A stretch of 20,019 nt of DNA from CAYLGY01 sp964383325 (GTDB lineage Bacteria > Pseudomonadota > Alphaproteobacteria > Rhizobiales > Rhizobiaceae): positions 1 through 20,019 of the forward strand of contig CAYLGY010000051.1 in the NCBI GenBank assembly GCA_964383325.1, in the 5' to 3' direction. Position numbers and translations under genes: made by a program. This document shows positions 13,963 to 20,019 of this stretch, in pieces (the stretch's first letter is position 1; every line of letters starts with the position of its first letter). The notes under the pieces were generated by a model, which worked only from the letters and a program-made list of their open reading frames with translations, did not search any database and was not told the DNA's origin.

Positions 13963-14895
13963 ATGCTCACGCAGATCAAGGGATTGCACCACGTCACCTC
14001 CATGGCGGCCGATGCGCAGCAGAATAATGACTTCTTCACCCGGACGCTCGGACTGCGCCGGGTCAAGAAGACCGTCAATTTCGATGCGCCGGATGTCTAT
14101 CACCTCTATTATGGTGACGAGATCGGAACTCCCGGCACCGTGATGACCTATTTTCCGTTTCCTCACATCATCAAGGGCAATCGAGGCTCGGGCGAGGTTG
14201 GCGAGACCCTGTTCTCAGTCCCGAAAGGAACGTTCGGATACTGGAAGGAGCGTTTTACAGCTGAGGGCGTGATGTCCCTATCGGAGAGCGAGATGTTCGG
14301 CGAGAAACGTCTGCATTTTGCCGGGCCGGATGGCGACGGTTTCGCGCTGGTCGAGGTGGATGGCGACAGTCGCCAGCCATTTGCCGGTGGTCCGGTACCG
14401 GCGGATGAGGGCGTCCACGGCTTCCATGGCGTGACCATGCGGCTTCGCGATGGCGGCGCAACCGGCGAGTTGCTGAAGTTCATGAATTACGAGGAGACCG
14501 ACCGTCGCGGCAACATCACCCGCTATGCGGTGCGGAACGGCAATGGTGCAGATTTCGTGGATGTGGAAGTGTTGCCCGGCGCGCCCGCCGCCCGGCAGGG
14601 CGCCGGATCGGTACACCACGTCGCATTCGCCGTCGAGAATCGCGCTACACAGCTCGAAGTGCGCAAGGCGCTCATGGATACAGGCTATCACGTCACCCCG
14701 GTAATCGACCGCGACTATTTCTGGGCGATCTATTTCCGCACGCCGGGCGGCGTCCTTTTCGAGATCGCCACAAATGAGCCAGGCTTTGCTCGCGACGAGG
14801 ATACGGCCCATCTCGGTCGATCCCTGCGAATTCCGGCGCAGCATGCGCATCTGCGGGCCCGCATCGAGGAAATCCTGCCGCCCATCGTCGATTGA
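13963..14895 (+). CDS. Ring-cleaving dioxygenase of the PcpA/LinE/MhqO type (VOC superfamily)
   Basis: The 310-residue protein consists of two glyoxalase-like (VOC) halves. Likely Fe(II) ligands, by match to PcpA (His11, His227, Glu276), are His10 in GLHHVTS, His219 in GSVHHVAFAV and Glu267 in GVLFEIATNEPGF. Enzymes of this type open hydroquinones between the hydroxyl-bearing carbon and its neighbour; chlorinated ones give maleylacetate after loss of chloride, and in Bacillus the related MhqO protects against quinones. Start 13963 is chosen for AGAGGA seven bases upstream; the longer frame from 13909 adds 18 residues unlike the family. It is divergent from a LysR gene and followed by an MhqD-like hydrolase. 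Substrate (plain, methyl- or chloro-hydroquinone) cannot be read from the sequence. Confidence 0.88.
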   Translation: MLTQIKGLHHVTSMAADAQQNNDFFTRTLGLRRVKKTVNFDAPDVYHLYYGDEIGTPGTVMTYFPFPHIIKGNRGSGEVGETLFSVPKGTFGYWKERFTAEGVMSLSESEMFGEKRLHFAGPDGDGFALVEVDGDSRQPFAGGPVPADEGVHGFHGVTMRLRDGGATGELLKFMNYEETDRRGNITRYAVRNGNGADFVDVEVLPGAPAARQGAGSVHHVAFAVENRATQLEVRKALMDTGYHVTPVIDRDYFWAIYFRTPGGVLFEIATNEPGFARDEDTAHLGRSLRIPAQHAHLRARIEEILPPIVD

Positions 14896-14945
14896 TGCAA
14901 TGCCTCCGCGGCGGTAACTGCCAGGAAAATCCGAAGGAACACCAC

Positions 14946-15557
14946 ATGTCCCGTGACGCCTACCACTACTTTGCCAAGCAGCCCGCTGAAGGGGCGCCAA
15001 TCGTTTTCGCCTTCCACGGTACGGGCGCGGACGAACATCAGTTCACCGGACTCATCGGGCAGATCCTGCCTGATGCGGGGATCATCGCTCCGCGCGGCGA
15101 TGTGTCGGAGTTCGGGGCCAACCGATTTTTCCGCCGCCGGGCGGAGGGCGTTTACGACATGGAGGATCTGGCCGTCCGCACCGAGAAGATGGTGGGCTTC
15201 ATCCGCGCCCATCGCAAGGCGAATGCAGGTGCACCAGCCTACGCGCTAGGCTATTCCAATGGGGCCAATATCCTGGCTTCAGTCGTCTTTCAGGCGCCGG
15301 AACTGTTCGAGCGCGTCGTGCTGATGCATCCGCTGGTACCTTGGCAGCCAGAGCCGAATGCAGCGCTGACATCGCTTGACGTCCTCATCACGGCCGGACG
15401 CAGGGATCCGATCTGCCCACCCGCGCACACCGAGACCCTCGCCAGCTATTTCACCGGCCAGGGAAGCCTAGTGCAGATGCAATGGCATGAGGGCGGGCAT
15501 GAGGTCACGCAGGCCGAGATCGATGCGGTCACAGGCTTCCTCCGAGCGGGAGACTGA
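14946..15557 (+). CDS. MhqD-like alpha/beta hydrolase (phospholipase/carboxylesterase family)
   Basis: The 203-residue protein shows a full hydrolase triad: Ser104 in LGYSNGANI, Asp154 in TAGRRDPICPP and His185 in EGGHEVTQ, with the oxyanion block FAFHGTGADEHQF (21-33). This is the compact carboxylesterase type found beside hydroquinone dioxygenases (MhqD with MhqO/MhqE). It may hydrolyse a ring-cleavage product or an ester or thiol adduct of a quinone; the exact substrate is unknown. Start 14946 has AAGGAA eight bases upstream; a longer frame from 14892 overlaps the previous gene and lacks a site. The gap to the dioxygenase gene is 50 bp, so one operon is likely. It ends 4 bp from the end of the opposing PQQ dehydrogenase gene. 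Confidence 0.87.
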   Translation: MSRDAYHYFAKQPAEGAPIVFAFHGTGADEHQFTGLIGQILPDAGIIAPRGDVSEFGANRFFRRRAEGVYDMEDLAVRTEKMVGFIRAHRKANAGAPAYALGYSNGANILASVVFQAPELFERVVLMHPLVPWQPEPNAALTSLDVLITAGRRDPICPPAHTETLASYFTGQGSLVQMQWHEGGHEVTQAEIDAVTGFLRAGD

Positions 15558-15561
15558 CCCC

Positions 15562-17475
15562 TTAGCGCGCGCCCTCCTCCAGGCGGTACACCACGATCTG
15601 GTCGGCGACTTCTTCCTTGAGGATGGAGTTGCCGCCCGCGACGAACGCAACATAGTCGATGCCCTGATGCGTGTAGACCGCAGGGTTAGCGACGACCGGC
15701 GCAGCCACCCGGTCGGACCAGAGTTCCTCGCCCGTTGCGGCGTCCAGGGCGCGCACCCGGGCATCCATCGATCCACCGAGGAAGATCACGCCCCCGGCGG
15801 TAACCACCGGTCCACCGAGCGTCGGCGATCCCCAGGCTCGCAGGCCGTAGAATCCCCAGTTCTGCGACAGGCCGAAGGGCCTTTCATACAGGCGCTCGCC
15901 GGTATTCAGATCGTAGGCGGAGATTGTTCCATAAGGCGGCGCCCAGCATGGCAGGCCCGCCCAGTTCAGCCATTCGCGAATCTCGATGCCGAAGGGTGAA
16001 CCTTTCTGCGGATGAAAACCTGCCTTGCTGCCGCCTTCGAGATCGCCACCGGTCGCCTCTCGCACTTCATCCTCGAATCTTTCGGCGGGAATGAGCCGGA
16101 TCATCTGCACGACGCGAGACGTGTTGACGTAGAGAATACCGCTCCGGGGATTCACTGCTGCACCGCCCCAATTATTCGCGCCGGCGGTGCCCGGATAGAA
16201 TAACGTGCCTTCCAGCGAGGGCGGCGTGTACAGTCCCTCGTGTCGATAGGTTTCCAGTTCGCGCGAGCATTGGCCGAGGCTGACCAGGTCGGCAAGCCAC
16301 CAGACGCCCGGAAACGTTTCATGATCGAGGGTAGGTGGCGGGATATCTGCAAAGGGCTGAACGGGAGATGCCATCTCGCTGTCAATGTCGCTGGACGGCA
16401 CAGGCCGTTCCTCGATCGGGAAAAGGGGTTCGCCAGTGCGGCGATCGAGCACCCAGATCATCGACTGCTTTGTCGTCTGCACCAGCGCCGGAATGACTTC
16501 GCCATTACGCTCGATATCGACGAGGGTAGGGGCTGAGGGCGTATCGTAATCCCAGATGTCGTGATAGATGAGTTGTCGGCTCCAGACGATGTCTCCGGTT
16601 TCCATGTCGAGCGCCGTCACGGACGTGGCAAGCGGAATGCCCGCGCCGCGATTGCCACCCCAGTAATTCGGCTCGGGTGAGGAGACCGGCGCATAGACCA
16701 GGCCGAGGTCGAGGTCCACGGACATCGCAGTCCAGATATTGGCCGTGCCGGTGTAAGGGATCAGCTCTTCGGGGATGAAGCCTGTGTCCCACAGCAACTC
16801 GCCGGTTCGCGCGTCCACGGCCATCAGATTGCCTGGTGGCGTGGCAGTATATTCCCAGTCCATGCCGGACCAACTCAGAAACAAGCGGTCCCCGCCCACG
16901 GTCGGCTGCTGTAGAAGGGAAAAGGGCCAGACATCGTTGACCGTGTTCCACTGATTGACGTCGAGAATGCCGTTTTCGCCGAAATCCGGACAGGGCTCGC
17001 CCGTATCGGCATCGAGCGCGTGCAGATGGGCATCCATAGTGCCCAGATAGACCCGCTTCTCGCAGAAGCCGTCGCCGCCGCTCTCCCAATAGGCAACGCC
17101 GCGAGTCTTCAGGCCTGGCTGCGTCAGGGCCTCCAGCCTCGACTTGCTGTCATAGCTCCAGCGCTCCGCCCCAGTAGCCGGATCGAGTGCCAGCACCCGA
17201 TAGAAGGGCGTACTGATGTAGAGAGTCCCGTTTGCATAGACTGGCGTTGCCGACCAGACCGATTGCGGCAGCTCGCCCGAACCATCCGAAACGTCACCGG
17301 TTCGAACCTCCCACGCCCGCGTCAGATGCTTGACGGATTCCGGCGTAAAGCTGTCGACATCGGCGAATTTCGTCGATGCCGGATCGCCATGAAAATGGGT
17401 CCAGCGTGGTTGATCGGCGAGTGCCGGCCCAGCAAGGAACAAAGTTGCAAGAAGCAAGGAGATTCGCGGCATCAT
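15562..17475 (-). CDS. PQQ-dependent dehydrogenase, secreted catalytic subunit (SldA / glucose-quinate dehydrogenase type)
   Basis: The 637-residue protein begins with a signal peptide (about 1-20, ending GPALA) and continues as an eight-bladed quinoprotein propeller with repeated ALD-TG-E-W blade motifs. Active-site features of membrane glucose dehydrogenases are present: IYHDIWDYDTPSAPTLVDI-like block (303-321, with the base Asp among Asp306-Asp311) and Lys336 in VQTTKQSMIWVLDRRTG. The C-terminal GGPVVTAGGVIFLGGSMDAR block is also typical. It would oxidise a sugar, polyol or cyclic alcohol in the periplasm and pass electrons to ubiquinone. The usual five-helix N-terminal anchor is missing; a small membrane protein encoded just upstream, with an ATGA overlap, probably replaces it as SldB does for SldA. 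The substrate cannot be told. No PQQ synthesis genes are in the window. Confidence 0.88.
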   Translation of the reverse strand: MMPRISLLLATLFLAGPALADQPRWTHFHGDPASTKFADVDSFTPESVKHLTRAWEVRTGDVSDGSGELPQSVWSATPVYANGTLYISTPFYRVLALDPATGAERWSYDSKSRLEALTQPGLKTRGVAYWESGGDGFCEKRVYLGTMDAHLHALDADTGEPCPDFGENGILDVNQWNTVNDVWPFSLLQQPTVGGDRLFLSWSGMDWEYTATPPGNLMAVDARTGELLWDTGFIPEELIPYTGTANIWTAMSVDLDLGLVYAPVSSPEPNYWGGNRGAGIPLATSVTALDMETGDIVWSRQLIYHDIWDYDTPSAPTLVDIERNGEVIPALVQTTKQSMIWVLDRRTGEPLFPIEERPVPSSDIDSEMASPVQPFADIPPPTLDHETFPGVWWLADLVSLGQCSRELETYRHEGLYTPPSLEGTLFYPGTAGANNWGGAAVNPRSGILYVNTSRVVQMIRLIPAERFEDEVREATGGDLEGGSKAGFHPQKGSPFGIEIREWLNWAGLPCWAPPYGTISAYDLNTGERLYERPFGLSQNWGFYGLRAWGSPTLGGPVVTAGGVIFLGGSMDARVRALDAATGEELWSDRVAAPVVANPAVYTHQGIDYVAFVAGGNSILKEEVADQIVVYRLEEGAR

Positions 17476-17810
17476 CCAATCCCCCGGCTTGGCAGGCTGC
17501 GGGCAAGCACAAGGCCGAGAAAGGCGAGCAGCATGGCGATGGCAAAGAAATCACGCATCAGGAACCACGCGGCGATTGCCGTCAGCAGGGCGCCCAGACC
17601 GATCAATGTATCGAGGATCCGCGACAGCCAGCCGTCGGCGTAAATTGTCGCGGTCAGCAGGCCGCCGACAAGGACGGCAATGGCGCCGATGAGCGCCAGG
17701 AGCGCGCCACCCGAGCCATTTACACCGGTTTCATGGCCGAAAAACGCGTTCGCTCCGAACACCACCCCAGCCGCTGCAGGGACGATCAGTAGGAATTCTG
17801 CAAGACGCAT
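17472..17810 (-). CDS. Small membrane-anchor subunit of the PQQ dehydrogenase (SldB-like)
   Basis: The 112-residue protein is almost all hydrophobic with four predicted helices: about 5-23 (LLIVPAAAGVVFGANAFF), 36-56 (LLALIGAIAVLVGGLLTA), 63-85 (ILDTLIGLGALLTAIAAWFL) and 88-104 (FFAIAMLLAFLGLVLA). The start at 17810 is set by AAAGGAG five bases upstream; the longer frame to 17876 has no such support. Its stop overlaps the start of the quinoprotein gene (ATGA), so the two are translated together. Size, topology and position match the small subunit SldB of polyol dehydrogenase and the membrane part of glucose dehydrogenase; sequence likeness to SldB could not be checked. It probably holds the catalytic subunit at the membrane and may bind ubiquinone. 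Confidence 0.8.
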   Translation of the reverse strand: MRLAEFLLIVPAAAGVVFGANAFFGHETGVNGSGGALLALIGAIAVLVGGLLTATIYADGWLSRILDTLIGLGALLTAIAAWFLMRDFFAIAMLLAFLGLVLARSLPSRGIG

Positions 17811-17878
17811 CCCGGCTCCTTTGCTACCCTCGCACGACCTCTGATAGACCACCACTCTGGTAAGGGAACCGGGCAATG

Positions 17879-17904
17879 CTGGAATGGTTCCTTGACCATT
17901 CCAG
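17879..17904. promoter_or_regulatory. Inverted repeat near the start of the PQQ dehydrogenase operon
   Basis: CTGGAATGG and CCATTCCAG form a perfect 9-bp inverted repeat with an 8-base centre, 69 bp upstream of the anchor gene start. It may be an operator or a hairpin in the leader. Confidence 0.35.
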
Positions 17905-18066
17905 ATCGCATGTGCCGTATGTGCGCGGATAATCCAGCTGGCAGTACCCGGCCGGCGTCTTGCCGGAAGCTCGCCTCTCGATTAGTTGCCCGGACTGATT
18001 GATCGGTAAGACTTATTCAATTATCGCAACGAAGAAGTCCGCTATGCTGCAAGCGCGTTTGCACCC

Positions 18067-18091
18067 CGCCGAAAGCGCTACCGTTTCGGCG
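18067..18091. promoter_or_regulatory. Inverted repeat upstream of the TRAP operon
   Basis: CGCCGAAA and TTTCGGCG form a perfect 8-bp inverted repeat around a 9-base centre, 82 bp before the dctP start. The right arm also pairs, as TTTCG...CGAAA over six bases, with DNA just after it, so two overlapping repeats share a half-site; this would suit a dimeric repressor. Confidence 0.35.
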
Positions 18092-18172
18092 TAACGAAAC
18101 TGGCTATCGATGGGTGAGGAAGGTCGCTCGTGATCCTGCTGGCGCCGTCCTGATCTAGTGGAGGAAAAGAGA

Positions 18173-19318
18173 ATGAAGCTTTCAGATTGGCGCAGCCTGC
18201 TTGCGATACCGGCACTGGTCCTGGCTACCGGCGCTAACGCCGAGCCGGTGGAGCTCAATTATGCAATTGGCCTGCCTGCCGCATCCGTGCAGGCCATTGC
18301 CGCGGAGAGGTTCGCGAAGGAGTTTGCCGAAAGCACCAATGGCGAGTTCCAGGTTACCGTCTATCCCCTGTCGCTCCTGAACCTGGCGGAGACCCTGTCC
18401 GGGATTCGGGATGGCATTGCGGATGCTGGTTATGGCGTTCCTGCCTATTCCCCGGCTGAGCTCCCGCATAATTCCTTTATCGGCGAGGTGAATGTCGTTC
18501 TCGACGAGCAAGTGGATCCATTCCTGCTCAGCCACGCCTATGGCGGCGCCATCGCCGAATACATCATGACCCAGTGTCCCGATTGTATTGCCGAATATGA
18601 CCGGCAGAACCATGTCTATCTGGGTGCGATTGCTGTAAACTACAGCATGCTCTGCAAGAAGCCGATGGCAACCCCGGCCGATTTCCAGGGAATGCGCTAC
18701 CATGCCACTTCGGCTACGCTGCAGCGTTTTGCCGAGAGTTTGGGCGCAACTCGTGTCCGCATGTCCACCAATGAAGTCTATGAAGCTTTCGGGCACAATC
18801 TCATCGATTGCACCATCCTTTCGGCCCAGGATCTGAAATCGCTCAGCCTTGCCGAGGTGATTTCGCATGCGACGGTCGAGACCCCGGGGATCATCTATGG
18901 CGGCAGCGCCATCTTCAATTTCAACAAGGAGAGATGGCAAGGGTTGGACCAGGCACAGCGTGAAACGCTGCTGCGCGGTGTCTCGGATCTTTCCGCCGGC
19001 ATGCAGTGGGACATGATCCAGGGCAACGTCAAGGGCGTGGAGTTTGCGGTTGAAAAAGGCGTGACATTGGTCGAGGCATCGCCTGAACTGGTCTCCGCGA
19101 CAGCGGAGTTCCTCGGCGGCGATGTCAAGACCGTGGTTGAGACCTATGAGACCAATTATGGTCTTTCGGATCTCCAGGAGAAGGTCGACCTCTATACCGA
19201 CATGGTGAAGAAGTGGGTTTCCCTGGTCGAGAATGTGCAGTCGATGGAGGACCTGAAGCAGGTTTACTGGGACAATCTGTATTCGAAGATTGACGCATCA
19301 GCCTACGGAATGGACTGA
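18173..19318 (+). CDS. dctP: TRAP transporter substrate-binding protein (DctP family)
   Basis: The 381-residue protein has a signal peptide (about 1-23, ending ATGANA) and the DctP-type two-lobe pattern: ELNYAIGLPAASVQAIAAER at the mature N-terminus, GMRYHATSATLQRFAESLGA in the middle (its Arg is the usual carboxylate-binding residue of the family) and VRMSTNEVYEAFGHNLIDCT. It captures a ligand, commonly an organic acid, in the periplasm and hands it to the DctQ/DctM permease. GGAGG lies upstream of the 18173 start; an in-frame start five codons earlier is worse. Four cysteines (the pair in TQCPDCIAEYD, one in SMLCKKPM and one in LIDCT) are more than usual and may form disulfides. Ligand unknown. 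Confidence 0.9.
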   Translation: MKLSDWRSLLAIPALVLATGANAEPVELNYAIGLPAASVQAIAAERFAKEFAESTNGEFQVTVYPLSLLNLAETLSGIRDGIADAGYGVPAYSPAELPHNSFIGEVNVVLDEQVDPFLLSHAYGGAIAEYIMTQCPDCIAEYDRQNHVYLGAIAVNYSMLCKKPMATPADFQGMRYHATSATLQRFAESLGATRVRMSTNEVYEAFGHNLIDCTILSAQDLKSLSLAEVISHATVETPGIIYGGSAIFNFNKERWQGLDQAQRETLLRGVSDLSAGMQWDMIQGNVKGVEFAVEKGVTLVEASPELVSATAEFLGGDVKTVVETYETNYGLSDLQEKVDLYTDMVKKWVSLVENVQSMEDLKQVYWDNLYSKIDASAYGMD

Positions 19319-19325
19319 TCGAATA

Positions 19326-19349
19326 GCCCGGCAGCCTGTGCTGCCGGGC
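19326..19349 (+). terminator. GC-rich hairpin between dctP and dctQ
   Basis: GCCCGGCAG and CTGCCGGGC pair perfectly over 9 bp around a 6-base loop, starting 7 bp after the dctP stop. There is no clear U-run, only a pyrimidine-rich tail, so it is more likely a partial terminator or 3' RNA-stabilising hairpin that raises binding-protein output over the permeases. Confidence 0.6.
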
Positions 19350-19377
19350 CGCTTCCTTCTGGTTGAGGTGGGCACTT

Positions 19378-19914
19378 ATGATCTGGCGTACCCTGTCGCG
19401 GCTTTCGGGCCTTTCTTCCCTTGTTGCGACCGTGGCCCTGCTCTTGCTCGTATTGCAGATTACGGTCGATGTAACCGCGCGAACCATATTTGATTTTCCT
19501 CTACATGGTACGGTGCTGTTTATTTCATTGTTCTACATGCCGGCTATTGTGTTTCTGCCGTTGGCAAGAACCGAAGAGAATGATGCGCATATCTCCGTAG
19601 ATGTCGTCTATCTTCTGTTGCCGAAATGGGGAAAACGCTGCGCCCACACATTCGCGCTGTTGGTCTCGACCGTCGTGATTGCAGCGATGACGATACGTAC
19701 CTGGCAAGTTGCCATGCAAAAGTATCAGGTTGGAAGTTTCGAGATGGATGGTGCTGTCCGCTTTACCACATGGCCAAGTTACTTTGCCTTGCCGATCGGA
19801 TTTGGCCTGATGGTGCTCGTACTCCTCTACAAGATCTTCCGGCCGGGACAGGACGTTTCCGGCGTCAAGGCGGTGGATGACTCGATCTTGCCCGAGGCGC
19901 CCATCCATGAGTGA
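19378..19914 (+). CDS. dctQ: TRAP transporter small permease (DctQ)
   Basis: The 178-residue protein has the four-helix layout of DctQ: LVATVALLLLVLQITVDVTA (about 14-33), LFISLFYMPAIVFLPLA, FALLVSTVVIAAMTI and YFALPIGFGLMVLVLLY. The loop with NDAHISVDVVYLLLP is the typical family motif after helix 2. It partners with DctM to take up the ligand delivered by DctP, driven by an ion gradient. The start at 19378 has GAGGTG seven bases upstream; a TTG at 19363 is less likely. Its stop overlaps the next start by 8 bp. Parts of the gene are richer in A+T than its neighbours, as is common for membrane proteins. Confidence 0.9.
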   Translation: MIWRTLSRLSGLSSLVATVALLLLVLQITVDVTARTIFDFPLHGTVLFISLFYMPAIVFLPLARTEENDAHISVDVVYLLLPKWGKRCAHTFALLVSTVVIAAMTIRTWQVAMQKYQVGSFEMDGAVRFTTWPSYFALPIGFGLMVLVLLYKIFRPGQDVSGVKAVDDSILPEAPIHE

Positions 19915-20019
19915 CCTTCAGACCGCCGGCAGCTTTCTCGGCATTCTAGTTCTTCTGATCCTGTTGCGCGTCCCGATCGGGATCTCGCTCATCGGCACTT
20001 CCTTTGCTGGCCTCTGGCT
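19907..20019 (+). CDS. dctM: TRAP transporter large permease (DctM), N-terminal part only
   Basis: Only 37 complete codons are present before the right edge. They read as a first hydrophobic helix, SFLGILVLLILLRVPIG, then ISLIGTSFAGLW, the typical DctM opening in which a leucine-rich helix is followed by R/M-P-(I/V). The ATG lies 8 bp inside the end of dctQ, which indicates coupled translation. The family member would be about 430 residues long and form the main ion-coupled transport channel. Confidence 0.82.
   Translation, partial: MSDLQTAGSFLGILVLLILLRVPIGISLIGTSFAGLW

Larger units (their letters stand above)
17811..18172. other. Divergent intergenic region between the PQQ dehydrogenase and TRAP operons
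   Basis: This 362-bp stretch carries no gene. It holds two inverted repeats (17879-17904 and 18067-18091) and should contain promoters for both directions, but I find no strong -35/-10 pair. No regulator gene is adjacent. Confidence 0.6.

Noticed and set aside
1..20019. A new defence system, CRISPR array or prophage
   Set aside because: No spaced repeats, nuclease, reverse transcriptase, toxin-antitoxin pair, integrase or phage gene is visible; the content is metabolic and transport genes.

Overview
The window is GC-rich and its gene content fits an alphaproteobacterium, perhaps of the Hyphomicrobiales. This taxonomic guess rests only on the mix of families (TRAP transporter, PQQ dehydrogenase, NsrR-like Rrf2 remnant, LysR-controlled aromatic catabolism), base composition and codon use, so it is tentative. 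No rRNA, tRNA, CRISPR array, transposase or phage gene is visible.

Layout, left to right. (1) 1-2154, minus strand: a copper-handling pair, a YcnI-type periplasmic protein followed by a CopC-CopD fusion that runs off the left edge. (2) 2155-3484: a gene-poor stretch. It holds a decayed, frameshifted remnant of an NsrR-like Rrf2 regulator, one intact orphan gene for an 83-residue protein, and a 100-N scaffold gap. The gap is flanked on both sides by the same 55 bases, so it is almost certainly an assembly join and not missing DNA. (3) 3485-9325, plus strand: a D-amino-acid aminotransferase, then a three-gene export operon (yhiI-like membrane fusion protein, RbbA-like double ATPase/permease, yhhJ-like permease) with the same gene order and nearly the same protein lengths as the E. 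coli yhiI-rbbA-yhhJ set.

(4) 9312-15557: two divergent units around a short LysR promoter region. Leftward run LysR regulator, maleylacetate reductase, a HisC-like aminotransferase, and a DUF5996 protein fused to a small GNAT domain. Rightward run a PcpA/LinE/MhqO-type ring-cleaving dioxygenase and an MhqD-type alpha/beta hydrolase. Dioxygenase, hydrolase and maleylacetate reductase together point to breakdown or detoxification of (substituted) hydroquinones through maleylacetate to 3-oxoadipate. The aminotransferase and the DUF5996-GNAT protein have no obvious place in that route.

(5) 15562-17810, minus strand: a two-gene PQQ dehydrogenase. A small four-helix membrane protein and a secreted quinoprotein subunit are translationally coupled; this resembles the polyol dehydrogenase SldB/SldA and looks like a membrane glucose dehydrogenase split into anchor and catalytic parts. 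(6) 17811-18172: a divergent intergenic region with two inverted repeats. (7) 18173-20019, plus strand: a TRAP transporter (substrate-binding protein, small permease, start of the large permease), with a strong GC hairpin after the binding-protein gene. A shared theme of regions 5-7 could be uptake plus periplasmic oxidation of the same class of carbon source, but that is inference.
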